Source: a virus. Taken from it: 64,000 bases of DNA. The stretch spans positions 56,668 through 120,667 of the IMG/VR virus record IMGVR_UViG_3300042564_000781. One strand, written 5' to 3'. Each line of letters starts with the position of its first letter. Positions within the stretch are counted from its first letter, which is position 1. The position numbers and the translations under genes were made by a program. Of this stretch, positions 29,168-37,043 are shown in pieces. Below the pieces are notes generated by a model, which was not told the DNA's origin, made no database searches, and was given only the letters and a program-made list of their open reading frames with translations.

Positions 29168-30649
29168 ATGACTTATAAAATTACAGTAGTAGGCGGAGGC
29201 ACCGCCGGTGTTATGGCAGCAACATATTTCAAGTCTTATTGGGGCGACCTAGTTGATGTTACTATGATATATGATCATAAGAAACCCGGAATAGGTGTTG
29301 GCGAAAGTCTGACTCCTATTTTTGACAACTATTTAAAAACAGTTGGCATAACCACCGTTGAGCTGATACAGAACTGCAATGCAACTATTAAACTAGGTTT
29401 AAAATTTAAAAACTGGACGCACGAAGGCAGCGAGTGGCATCATAGCTTTCCAATTAATCAAGCAATTAATGCTACTGATCCTACAATTGCAGACTTTAAT
29501 GCAGTAGATGCGTATGATATATTGCACGACCAATATGAAAATTCATACAACTATGATAGTTTTTACTATGATAATAATTTAATATTCGGGGTAGATAATT
29601 TGTCTTATAGACATGCCATGCACATAGATGCTAATCTTGTTGGAAGATATATTGAATCAAAATTCAAAGATAAAATTAATATTGTTGACGGCATTGTGCA
29701 ACAAGTTAATGTTGAACATAGAGAAATTACAAATTTAGTATTAGCATCGGGCGATACTATTACTAGTGATTTGTTCATAGATGCATCTGGTTTAGAGTAT
29801 GCACTAATTAAACATTTAAATCCAGAATGGATTGACGTAACTGATCAGCTACCAACTAACCGTACAATCCCTAACCCATTGTTTAAAGATTTTGATTATA
29901 TTCCCCCTTATACTACGGCTGACGCAACAAAGAACGGATGGATACTAGATGTTCCATTATCTAATAGACGAGGTACTGGATATGTATATTCGTCAGAATT
30001 TACATCCGACGAAGAGGCTAAAAAAGACTTTAACCAATGGCTATTAAAAACACACGGTACTGAATTAGCAAGTGATCGAGTTATTAAGTTTAATAACGGA
30101 TACTGGAAGGAACAATGGATCGGTAACTGTATTGCTATTGGATTAGCAAGCGGATTTGTAGAACCTCTTGAAGCAACTAGTTTGCATAATACATACAGTC
30201 AATTAGATACTATAACTAGTACGCATTCATTAATTAAATGTCAAATTGATTCCGATGCTTATAATATATTTTCAACACGTATGTATGAAAACAGTGTTGA
30301 GTATATTAGGTTTTTTTATCATACAAAAAGAACCGACTCTGAATTTTGGAAATATTTAACTAACAATACACCAAAATGGTTACAAGATTTAGATACTAAG
30401 TTATTAAATGCATTTCCGGGGCCCCGAGATTTCCCTAAGATAGGAATGTTTGGTTCTAGCAGCTATACATCTATTGGGTACGGCCACGGAAGATTTACGA
30501 AACAAGGAATTGAAAGATATCTAACGTCTAAACACATGATGCAACATGCTAAACATGCATCGGAACAAATAAAGAAAATTAAATTAGATTTAAGAAAACA
30601 CGCAGTTAATCACAAACAATGGATTGATTACATTAAATCAAGTCAATGA
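29168..30649 (+). CDS. Flavin-dependent tryptophan halogenase-like protein, 493 residues
   Basis: It has GGGTAG (residues 9-14), GVGESLTP (from 43), a lysine in TIKLGLKFKNW (K75) at the catalytic position, DASGL, NGWILDVPLSNRRGTGYVYS where WxWxIP should be, and GFVEPLEATS. The FAD and glutamate motifs are intact, but WILDVP has lost the second tryptophan, which in true halogenases helps prevent the monooxygenase reaction. It may therefore be a halogenase of altered specificity or a flavin monooxygenase. An AAAGGA site lies before ATG 29168. Its end overlaps the convergent Nudix gene by 17 bases, so no terminator separates them. Confidence 0.8.
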   Translation: MTYKITVVGGGTAGVMAATYFKSYWGDLVDVTMIYDHKKPGIGVGESLTPIFDNYLKTVGITTVELIQNCNATIKLGLKFKNWTHEGSEWHHSFPINQAINATDPTIADFNAVDAYDILHDQYENSYNYDSFYYDNNLIFGVDNLSYRHAMHIDANLVGRYIESKFKDKINIVDGIVQQVNVEHREITNLVLASGDTITSDLFIDASGLEYALIKHLNPEWIDVTDQLPTNRTIPNPLFKDFDYIPPYTTADATKNGWILDVPLSNRRGTGYVYSSEFTSDEEAKKDFNQWLLKTHGTELASDRVIKFNNGYWKEQWIGNCIAIGLASGFVEPLEATSLHNTYSQLDTITSTHSLIKCQIDSDAYNIFSTRMYENSVEYIRFFYHTKRTDSEFWKYLTNNTPKWLQDLDTKLLNAFPGPRDFPKIGMFGSSSYTSIGYGHGRFTKQGIERYLTSKHMMQHAKHASEQIKKIKLDLRKHAVNHKQWIDYIKSSQ

Positions 30650-31082
30650 TATCAGTAACTGTTTGTATCTTGCTTTGAATAATTCGATTTCGCAAACTAA
30701 GATCTAGTCCTTTATGCACAGGTTTAGGTAAACTTTCTAAATTAAACCATCCCCATGCAACGTGCTCGTCGCTGAGTTTGGGGATAAATTCTTCATCTAC
30801 AATACAGAAGTATGTGTGAAAATTAAACATACTATCATTGCTAACAAATCGTTCAAGTGGAATAGTCTTTTTAATATCAGGCATTGCACCTAATTCTTCT
30901 TCAATTTCTCGTTGTAGACCCTGCCACGCAGATTCGTTAGAATGATTAGTACCCCCGACTAACCCCCAACGTCCTGCATGTTTACCTTCAGACTTTTGCA
31001 GCAATAAAAATCTTTTTGTTGTTCGTGCGCAAATTAACGCACCGGAACAATCAATTAGTTCGTTTATAATTCTAACCTCCAA
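30633..31082 (-). CDS. Nudix hydrolase
   Basis: A 149-residue protein with a perfect Nudix box at residues ~44-66: GX5EX7REUXEEXGU read as G-TNHSN-E, seven residues, then REIEEELGA. Nudix enzymes cleave nucleoside diphosphate-linked compounds (X-ppN), binding Mg2+ through the box glutamates. The frame has no ATG; it opens with TTG at 31082 inside the 3' end of gp15 (19-base overlap), so translation is probably coupled to gp15 and the exact start is uncertain. It converges with the third halogenase. Possible roles are nucleotide-pool cleaning or ADP-ribose or capped-RNA hydrolysis; the sequence does not decide among them. Confidence 0.85.
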   Translation of the reverse strand: MEVRIINELIDCSGALICARTTKRFLLLQKSEGKHAGRWGLVGGTNHSNESAWQGLQREIEEELGAMPDIKKTIPLERFVSNDSMFNFHTYFCIVDEEFIPKLSDEHVAWGWFNLESLPKPVHKGLDLSLRNRIIQSKIQTVTDIIDLI

Positions 31083-32644
31083 CTTCCGCGTCTGTAGTCA
31101 CCGTCAAAACTTTTCACCCAATTAACGCCATTCCATTTGTATTGTACTAGTGTATAGATGTTTGTTTGATAAATCAAGTTTTCTGAGTTTTCGCCTGCTG
31201 AAAATACTACCCACCATTTATTGCCATCCCATTCAATAATATCGTTTGCTTCTGCAATAAAGTCAGTGCCGTCATCATTTTTCCAAGCATCTGGACCGTC
31301 TTCATTTAGATTTAATACATAGGTAACTGTGCTACCTACAGGTATAAATGCAGCAAGAATAATAACATAATTACCATCTCTTTCTATAGGCGTAATCAAA
31401 CCTACTTCAACTCCGTTGACGAACACATGACAATCATTTACTTTATCAAACTCAACTGATGTACTAATTCTTTGTATTTTTAATCCAGTAACAAACGTAT
31501 CACGGACACCGCCACCAATATTGTCAATAATTAAGTATCTAGTACCAAGTACTAAATTGCTTGGACCTGTAGTTGTAGGGTCAATTACTGCGTCAAAACT
31601 ACCCCATTGACCCGATAATCTAGTAGGGCCAGCAACCATGTCATTAGTGGGAAATGTGCCGTCATCCCAGTTAACTATCATTTCAGATTCATCTAACGGA
31701 TTTATACTTAGGTAGCCAACAACTTCACTGCCGTCAGGTTGCAACAAATAAATCTTTGCTAGTCCAGCAGTATATTTTCCAGGATGCTGTTGTAGTATCA
31801 CCTGCCAATTTAACCATACTCCGGGTTGCGTACTACTGACTAATTTAATTTTGCCTTCTGATACAACAATGTCAAAGTTACCCAGTGTAGTCTTTGCACT
31901 TGCAATAGAGTTTGCTGGATATGATTGCCCTGCATCAACATACACACCTAATCCGTCAATGTATGAATCGCTCATTCCAGAACTATCAAATGTGCTTGAA
32001 ATAATATTAGTAACAACGCCTAACTTCTTAACTTTTGCAGGAGGAGTAATCCATATAGGAGTAGTAAGTGTTAGTGTAGCAACATCAATCTGCGTAGCAG
32101 TACCCATCGGAACTGTGCGACTACTAAAACTAACATCACCAAGGTCAACAACGGTTAATGATGTCCAGTCAACAAAGTTATCAGTTGTTTGTATTTCTAA
32201 ACTCGGATTAAACAATACTAGGATTTGTTCAAGAATTTGTAATTTTTGTTCTGTACTAGTTGACCAGATGTCTGCTTTAACTGATAACTTAAATGGAGTT
32301 GGCATTAGTCGTTCAACAGTATAGTTTTGTCCTTGGGTGCTAGTATAGTTTCCATTTTCGTCAATGTCGCGTTCACGAATATGCATCTTACTAACCAGTG
32401 TTGCATCTCCTAAACGAGTATTGTCAAGATCAAGATCAGTAATGTATATTGCAATCCTCGGAGCACTTTGTAAAGTATTTTCTGAGTTTTGATTAACAAT
32501 AGTCGCTGCTTGACGGTCCTGGTCGCCATACATAACCGGCACACGCACTAGTGTACCATCTCCGTATCTAACAACAAAATTGCTTAGTAGTCTAACTATC
32601 TGTAATAAGTATCGGCGTATCTGGCCGTCATAAAAATATTGCAT
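31064..32644 (-). CDS. gp15: gp15-like tail terminator / sheath stabilisation protein
   Basis: The N-terminal ~220 residues follow the T4 gp15 pattern: QYFYDGQIRRYLLQIVRLLSNFVV, then a LVRVPVMYGDQDR segment, PRIAIYITDLDLDNTRL, RLMPTPFKLSVKADIWS and ILEQILVLFNPSLEI, ending near a TPIWITPPAKV strand. T4 gp15 caps the tail and binds the sheath. The protein is 526 residues against about 270 in T4; residues ~225-526 are an added region (with PGVWLNWQVILQQHPGKY and DIIEWDGNKWWVVF) that may be a surface domain. Its ATG shares a base with the gp14 stop codon (TAATG). Order gp14-gp15-Nudix on the minus strand. Confidence 0.75.
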   Translation of the reverse strand: MQYFYDGQIRRYLLQIVRLLSNFVVRYGDGTLVRVPVMYGDQDRQAATIVNQNSENTLQSAPRIAIYITDLDLDNTRLGDATLVSKMHIRERDIDENGNYTSTQGQNYTVERLMPTPFKLSVKADIWSTSTEQKLQILEQILVLFNPSLEIQTTDNFVDWTSLTVVDLGDVSFSSRTVPMGTATQIDVATLTLTTPIWITPPAKVKKLGVVTNIISSTFDSSGMSDSYIDGLGVYVDAGQSYPANSIASAKTTLGNFDIVVSEGKIKLVSSTQPGVWLNWQVILQQHPGKYTAGLAKIYLLQPDGSEVVGYLSINPLDESEMIVNWDDGTFPTNDMVAGPTRLSGQWGSFDAVIDPTTTGPSNLVLGTRYLIIDNIGGGVRDTFVTGLKIQRISTSVEFDKVNDCHVFVNGVEVGLITPIERDGNYVIILAAFIPVGSTVTYVLNLNEDGPDAWKNDDGTDFIAEANDIIEWDGNKWWVVFSAGENSENLIYQTNIYTLVQYKWNGVNWVKSFDGDYRRGSWRLEL

Positions 32645-33945
32645 TATAAATCTGCCTTAGGTTTAAGTGCTTTACTCAATGCTTGACGTTCTGCAACATT
32701 CTCACCAGCGATGTTATCAGTTGCTGTATTATTAATAAACCCAGTTCTGAAAGTTTGTTTAGTATCGGTATTTGACAAGGTAGTACGAATCGCATCTTCA
32801 CGTTTAACCCAACGTGATCCGTCATATCTAAATAATCTATTGGGTAAAAAGTCAGTTCTTAAGAAGAAGTCGCCGTCAATAGCACCTGCAGGAAAGGCAA
32901 TTCCGTGCCCAAAATCAACACCATTAGGGGGAATGCCATCACCTAACAAGTATCCGCTATAGCCAGTACGATTTGGTCTAGCCCCGATTCTACTTGCATC
33001 CATCTGCATACTAGAAGCATCTGGCGGAGTTGTTGCATCGTCTACTGTGATAAGTGCAGGGTTACCAAACTCGTCAGCAGATAGTGAATAAAATTGTTGG
33101 GTTTCATAACCACTCTTAGGAGCATTGGCTTCTGCTTGGTCAAGAATAGCATCATTGATCTCAAGACTTTTTGTCTGTGTACTTAAAATGCTTTGTATAG
33201 TGGCGCCAGAGTATACACTAAAGTAACTGGCATTTGGCGGAGCTCTGCCTGTAGTAGCTGCGGTAACTTGATACAGTGTGCCTTGATAGCGAATAATTTC
33301 TCCAACTGCATATGTTGTTGTTGGACTATAATCTCCTGTAAAGTTAGCATCTTTATCTGTAGGAGTTTTAAGAATGTCTGAGTACTGTTGTTGATCAGCA
33401 ATCTTGCCTAATTTTAATCTGTATAGGTGTGGGTACCATGTGCGACTAAATCCTTCGGCGGCACGTCCAACTTCACTAACAACAAAGAATCTCGGAAGGG
33501 CTTGGTCAGCATCATTAAGTGCAAACTCATCGCGTAAGTGCGGCAGTTCTACCACATCACCTGCTAGCGGTTTACGTCCCACTAACTTGATAAAATCATT
33601 AATATGCACAGTCATAAAAACTGTGTCATTGTCAATGAACAAACCAAACTGACTTAGGTTAAAGTCAATGTCAGATACGTTATAAACGCCACGTACTGTA
33701 TAAATTGAGCTGTCATACTTTCTATCACGATTTTCAAGGAACAATAAATCTTGTATATTTGTTTCTTTTACAGCATCGTACATAGGCATATCCGCAGTAC
33801 TTTCACCTGTTAGGGGATTTTTAGGTCCTAAGTATTTGTGCAGATATATGTCAGTACCGCCTACCTGAAACATCTCAGATATACTGCGATCGTGAAATTT
33901 GTAATCATTGCCTTTCTCGGGCTTGTAAAGGGATAAACGTGGCAT
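32644..33945 (-). CDS. gp14: gp14-like neck protein
   Basis: A 433-residue protein starting MPRLSLYKPEKGNDYKFHDR, which matches the pattern of marine T4-like gp14 (YxPEK..DYxFH.R.I.EMF.VGGTD...HKYLGP). It continues with TNIQDLLFLENRDRKYD and VFMTVHINDF. The longer upstream frame to 33999 is not used, since a CTAAATA late motif ends seven bases before ATG 33945. T4 gp14 is a neck protein joining head and tail. The C-terminal half (residues ~215-430) goes beyond T4 gp14 and includes a YSPTTTYAVGEIIRYQGTLYQV unit like those in the giant fibre protein. Divergent from gp13. Confidence 0.7.
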   Translation of the reverse strand: MPRLSLYKPEKGNDYKFHDRSISEMFQVGGTDIYLHKYLGPKNPLTGESTADMPMYDAVKETNIQDLLFLENRDRKYDSSIYTVRGVYNVSDIDFNLSQFGLFIDNDTVFMTVHINDFIKLVGRKPLAGDVVELPHLRDEFALNDADQALPRFFVVSEVGRAAEGFSRTWYPHLYRLKLGKIADQQQYSDILKTPTDKDANFTGDYSPTTTYAVGEIIRYQGTLYQVTAATTGRAPPNASYFSVYSGATIQSILSTQTKSLEINDAILDQAEANAPKSGYETQQFYSLSADEFGNPALITVDDATTPPDASSMQMDASRIGARPNRTGYSGYLLGDGIPPNGVDFGHGIAFPAGAIDGDFFLRTDFLPNRLFRYDGSRWVKREDAIRTTLSNTDTKQTFRTGFINNTATDNIAGENVAERQALSKALKPKADL

Positions 33946-33952
33946 AGTACAA

Positions 33953-33968
33953 TATTTAGCGATAAATA
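33953..33968. promoter_or_regulatory. Back-to-back divergent late promoters
   Basis: On the minus strand GCTAAATA (33960-33953) points to gp14, and directly abutting it on the plus strand GATAAATA (33961-33968) points to gp13. The plus transcript should begin near 33974 and carry GGGAGA before ATG 33984. The minus transcript should begin within about two bases of ATG 33945. Confidence 0.7.
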
Positions 33969-33983
33969 AGATGGGAGATACAA

Positions 33984-34745
33984 ATGTCAGACAATCCACA
34001 ACAGGTTAAACAGCAAGTTTTTGATTATTGCCGCGCCATGCTAGGTGACGGTATGATTGACGTTGAGCTTGATCCAATTCATTATGAAACAGCATTAGAT
34101 CGTGCGCTAACACGATTCCGCCAACGTAGTCCAAATGCAGTAGAAGAAAGCTACAGTTTCTTAACACTTGAGAAAGATAAAAATGATTACATACTGCCTG
34201 CAGAAATTATTAATGTTCAGTCTGTTTTTAGAAGAACATTGGGATCAAGAACTGGAGGTGGAACTGGAACAAACTTTGAGCCTTTCAATCTTGCGTACAC
34301 TAACACGTATCTGTTAAACAGCACCATGCTGGGTGGTATTGCTACCTACTTTATGTTTGCTAGTTATCAAGAAATGATTGGTAAAATGTTCGGAGCATAC
34401 ATTGAATTCCAATGGATTCCTACAAGCCGCACACTAAGAATACTACAACGTCCATTTAGTGAAGGCGAAGTAATAGGTCTACGCACACAGAATTTTAGAC
34501 CAGATTATCTTATCATTGACGACATTTATGCTAAACAATGGATACGTGACTATTCACTAGCTAACTGTAAAATGATGTTAGGTGAGGCACGCTCTAAATT
34601 TGCATCTATCGCTGGACCACAAGGTGGCGGTGCGCTAAATGGTAATGACTTAAAGTCGGCTGGTAAAGAAGAACTAGCCGCATTAGACAAAGAATTAGAA
34701 ACCTTAATCAGTGGTGGCACTGGTTATGCTTTTATTATAGGTTAA
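33984..34745 (+). CDS. gp13: gp13-like neck protein
   Basis: A 253-residue protein. The N-terminal half follows the gp13 pattern (QVFDYCRAMLGDGMIDVELDPIHYETALDRALTRFRQRS), then PAEIINVQSVFRR, an EFQWIPTSRTLRILQRP segment and a long helical stretch DIYAKQWIRDYSLANCKMMLGEARSKF. T4 gp13 joins gp14 in the neck that closes the filled head and binds the tail. Length is close to the T4 protein (309). A late promoter and a GGGAGA ribosome site precede it. It is followed directly by small proteins that may be packaged in the head. Confidence 0.75.
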   Translation: MSDNPQQVKQQVFDYCRAMLGDGMIDVELDPIHYETALDRALTRFRQRSPNAVEESYSFLTLEKDKNDYILPAEIINVQSVFRRTLGSRTGGGTGTNFEPFNLAYTNTYLLNSTMLGGIATYFMFASYQEMIGKMFGAYIEFQWIPTSRTLRILQRPFSEGEVIGLRTQNFRPDYLIIDDIYAKQWIRDYSLANCKMMLGEARSKFASIAGPQGGGALNGNDLKSAGKEELAALDKELETLISGGTGYAFIIG

Positions 34746-34747
34746 TT

Positions 34748-35044
34748 ATGAAAGTATACGAAATTATTTCAGAGTCAGCTGCGTGGAGACGCAAAGAAGG
34801 CAAGAGTAAAAAGGGTGGACTTAATGCCAAAGGTGTAGCCAGCTATCGTCGTGAGAACCCAGGTAGCAAACTACAGACAGCAGTTACTACTAAACCTAGT
34901 AAATTAAAAGCAGGCAGCAAAGCAGCCAAACGTCGTAAATCATTCTGTGCTAGAATGGGAGGTGTTGACGGTCCAATGAAAAAGCCCAACGGCAAACCAA
35001 CTCGTAAAGCACTGGCACTAAGAAAATGGAATTGTGAAGAATGA
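34748..35044 (+). CDS. Small basic phage protein with capsid-targeting-like N-terminus
   Basis: A 98-residue, strongly basic protein two bases after gp13. It begins MKVYEIISESA, which resembles the capsid-targeting peptide of T4 internal proteins (MKTYQEFI.EA) and contains I-S-E, fitting the (L/I)xE prohead protease site. The rest has SKLQTAVTTKPSKLKAGS and KRRKSFCARMGG, a motif I recall from a conserved phage family of unknown function. A DNA-binding internal head protein is an inference from charge and N-terminus. It overlaps the next gene by four bases. Confidence 0.65.
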   Translation: MKVYEIISESAAWRRKEGKSKKGGLNAKGVASYRRENPGSKLQTAVTTKPSKLKAGSKAAKRRKSFCARMGGVDGPMKKPNGKPTRKALALRKWNCEE

Positions 35045-35418
35045 AAGTCTACGACATTATTACAGAAGTAGCTCAACCTAAGCCAACTAAACGTCAAAGT
35101 CAGTCTAGTAAAGGTATGAATATCTACGGCGATAAAGAAAAGGCTGACAGCACCTATGTGTCATTTAAATTAGGGCAAGCAATGGCCTGCACCGACGGCA
35201 AAACTAAGCCAGACATCGATGCCAAAAGTTGGTTTGGTAAAAAGAAAACAGTACATCCATATACCAAAGAAGAGCAAGATATGTTTGTTCAAGCTGCTAA
35301 AGCAGTGGGCGCAGACTACACTGATTTAAATCACGGTGACATGCAAAGCAGAGAATTGGACAGCACTAATAAAACTAGTCCAGTTGCTAAGATTAAAACG
35401 AACAAATACGGCGTATAA
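35041..35418 (+). CDS. Phage protein with capsid-targeting-like N-terminus, 125 residues
   Basis: Begins MKVYDIITEVAQP, nearly the same N-terminal peptide as the preceding protein, with I-T-E as a possible prohead protease cleavage site. The remaining ~110 residues are hydrophilic and lysine-rich, with no enzyme motif I recognise (CTDGKTKPDIDAKSWFGKKK, YTKEEQDMFVQAAKAVGADY). Start overlaps the upstream stop by four bases (ATGA). Its stop is immediately followed by a sigma70-like promoter for the next gene, so it ends the gp13 operon. Possibly a head internal protein; function unknown. Confidence 0.6.
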   Translation: MKVYDIITEVAQPKPTKRQSQSSKGMNIYGDKEKADSTYVSFKLGQAMACTDGKTKPDIDAKSWFGKKKTVHPYTKEEQDMFVQAAKAVGADYTDLNHGDMQSRELDSTNKTSPVAKIKTNKYGV

Positions 35419-35423
35419 ATCTC

Positions 35424-35452
35424 TTGACCATGTAATCTATTTGTTATATAAT
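35424..35452 (+). promoter_or_regulatory. Sigma70-like early promoter placed for a leaderless mRNA
   Basis: TTGACC (35424-35429), a 17-base spacer, then TATAAT (35447-35452). Only five bases separate TATAAT from ATG 35458, so transcription should begin at or next to the start codon, and there is no ribosome binding site. Confidence 0.8.
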
Positions 35453-35457
35453 AGATT

Positions 35458-35973
35458 ATGAGACAAATAATTGATAATTTTTTGCCAACTGATGAATTCA
35501 AAGCATTTCAATCAGAGATAATAAGTGATTTTTTCCCGTGGCATCTAGACACGGTATTGAACTACGATATTCCTAAATTAGTTGACGTTTTAGACAACTG
35601 GCAACTAGTACATTCGTTTTATCATCCACGGCATTACTCACCTTCATTTAGATTGATAGAACCAATTATAGCTAGACTTCAACCGGATCTCCGTGTACTG
35701 TTAAAAGCAAAAGTAAATTTAAATCCACGAGCCGAAAAAATTAAAATACATGGGTATCACTGTGACGTACCGTGGTCTGACGTGACTGCGATATCAAAAA
35801 CTGCTGTGTTATATATTAACAGCAACAATGGCTTTACTATATTCGAAAAAGACGGTGAAAAAATTAATAGTGTGGCTAATCGAATGGTAATATTCTCAGC
35901 AGATGATCGACACAGCGGTACTACCTGTACTGATCAACAATTTCGTGTTGTATTAAATTTAAATTTTATTTAA
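35458..35973 (+). CDS. 2OG-Fe(II) oxygenase-like protein (early)
   Basis: A 171-residue compact oxygenase. The facial triad is readable: H101-C-D103 in HGYHCDVPWSD, H152 in SADDRHSGTTC and R163 in QFRVVLNLNFI. TAVLYINSNNGFTIFEKDG gives the central strands. It has its own consensus sigma70-like promoter, so unlike the island oxygenases it is probably made early. It is followed after eight bases by dNMP kinase. Small oxygenases of this kind are common in marine T4-like phages. The substrate is unknown; nucleic-acid, protein or metabolite targets are all possible. Confidence 0.75.
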   Translation: MRQIIDNFLPTDEFKAFQSEIISDFFPWHLDTVLNYDIPKLVDVLDNWQLVHSFYHPRHYSPSFRLIEPIIARLQPDLRVLLKAKVNLNPRAEKIKIHGYHCDVPWSDVTAISKTAVLYINSNNGFTIFEKDGEKINSVANRMVIFSADDRHSGTTCTDQQFRVVLNLNFI

Positions 35974-35981
35974 GGACTTTT

Positions 35982-36677
35982 ATGATTATAGGTGTATGCG
36001 GATTTATCGGGTCTGGCAAAGATACGGTTGCTGACTATCTTACAAATTTTCATGGCTTCCGACGAGAATCATTTGCCAACAGTTTAAAAGATGCGGTAGC
36101 CCATGTGTTTGGTTGGGATCGAACCATGTTAGAAGGCCGCACTAAATCTGCACGTGAATGGCGCGAACAAGTAGATCCGTGGTGGAGTGAACGTTTAAAT
36201 ATGCCTAATCTTACTCCGCGTTGGGTATTGCAGTATTGGGGTACAGAAGTGTGCCGCAAAAGTTTCCATGACGATATATGGATTGCTTCGCTAGAAAATA
36301 AACTACGTAATAGTACCGACGATATTGTTATTAGCGATTGCCGCTTTCCTAACGAAATTAAATCAATTAAAGATGCAGGTGGTATTGTAGTACGTGTTCA
36401 TCGAGGTCCAGAGCCAGAATGGTATCAAGATGCAATAAACGTAAACGAAGGCCGTGGCAATATGAGTTGGTTATTAAGCACCGACAAACTTAAAAGATTA
36501 GGCATTCATGCTAGCGAAACTGCCTGGGTTGGAACTAAGTTTGACCTAGTACTTGATAACAATGCTACTATTGATGACTTGTTTGCACAGGTTAAAAGTC
36601 TGGTTTTAGAGAACCCTGCTTCCACTGAAACCCTTCCTTGTGAAGAGTCCTCTGACAGTTTGCACACACTGTCTTGA
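35982..36677 (+). CDS. gp1: Deoxynucleoside monophosphate kinase (gp1-like)
   Basis: A 231-residue P-loop kinase: Walker A at residues ~6-14 (GFIGSGKDT), then DYL..FHGF.R.SFA.SLKDAV, a DRTMLEGRTK segment, the WVLQYWGTEV motif and DIVISDCRFPNE. These fit T4 gene 1 dNMP kinase (241 residues), which converts dNMPs to dNDPs for phage DNA synthesis. AAGGA ribosome site before ATG 35982. The last ~28 codons overlap the convergent HNH gene by 86 bases, and the C-terminal tail (ENPAST...LHTLS) does not look like kinase sequence, so the 3' end was probably replaced when the HNH gene arrived. Confidence 0.85.
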   Translation: MIIGVCGFIGSGKDTVADYLTNFHGFRRESFANSLKDAVAHVFGWDRTMLEGRTKSAREWREQVDPWWSERLNMPNLTPRWVLQYWGTEVCRKSFHDDIWIASLENKLRNSTDDIVISDCRFPNEIKSIKDAGGIVVRVHRGPEPEWYQDAINVNEGRGNMSWLLSTDKLKRLGIHASETAWVGTKFDLVLDNNATIDDLFAQVKSLVLENPASTETLPCEESSDSLHTLS

Positions 36678-36933
36678 GATTAGCAGGGCGGGAGTTGTTT
36701 AGATTTCCGTCCACATGGAATACGTTAAACTGTTCTCGGTGTTTGCTTTTATATCCACACTTATCACAGTCTGACTTCATTCGATAACCGTCCCTATACC
36801 ACTTAGGTTCTCCACTGCGTATTCCGCCGTGATGCAGACATGCTTCGCATCGTTTACGATAATATATACGTCCGTTCTTAACATAGTTAACGGCAGCGGG
36901 TCTTAAACCGCAAATACACAGAGGTCTTGTCAT
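36592..36933 (-). CDS. HNH-type homing endonuclease-like protein
   Basis: A 113-residue protein with Zn-binding Cys pairs (CICG, CEAC, CDKCGY, CANC) and the HNH-like segment VFHVDGNLNNSRPANLKTVCANC. Start chosen at ATG 36933, since the ATG at 36939 lies within the promoter motif TATAAATA and would not be in the mRNA. Exactly five bases separate the promoter from ATG 36933. It is a free-standing gene on the minus strand, overlapping the convergent dNMP kinase 3' end by 86 bases. Free-standing HNH genes in T4-like phages often act as homing endonucleases that cut related phage genomes near their own site. Confidence 0.75.
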   Translation of the reverse strand: MTRPLCICGLRPAAVNYVKNGRIYYRKRCEACLHHGGIRSGEPKWYRDGYRMKSDCDKCGYKSKHREQFNVFHVDGNLNNSRPANLKTVCANCQRTLHKEGFQWKQGSLKPDF

Positions 36934-36938
36934 ACACA

Positions 36939-36946
36939 TATTTATA
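36939..36946 (-). promoter_or_regulatory. Late promoter TATAAATA for the HNH gene
   Basis: Perfect T4 late consensus on the minus strand, followed by five bases (TGTGT) and the HNH start codon. The transcript is predicted to be leaderless. Confidence 0.75.
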
Positions 36947-37003
36947 CCGGACCTTTTTGCCCCCTTTTCTTAGGTGTATTAGCAGCTATTTTTAACCAAA
37001 TGC

Positions 37004-37011
37004 TATAAATA
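37004..37011 (+). promoter_or_regulatory. Late promoter TATAAATA for tail sheath
   Basis: Perfect late consensus. Predicted start near 37017 gives a leader of about 27 bases with a TTAGGAGA ribosome site before ATG 37044, as expected for a highly expressed structural gene. Confidence 0.85.
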
Positions 37012-37043
37012 CATGTAGAACAAGAACCTTAGGAGATTCCAAA

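Noticed and set aside
33946-33999. N-terminal extension of the gp14-like frame
   Set aside because: It runs through the late promoters and the gp13 start region and adds sequence not seen in gp14 proteins.
36937-36939. Upstream ATG for the HNH gene
   Set aside because: It lies within the TATAAATA promoter motif, so it would be upstream of the transcript start; ATG at 36933 is preferred.
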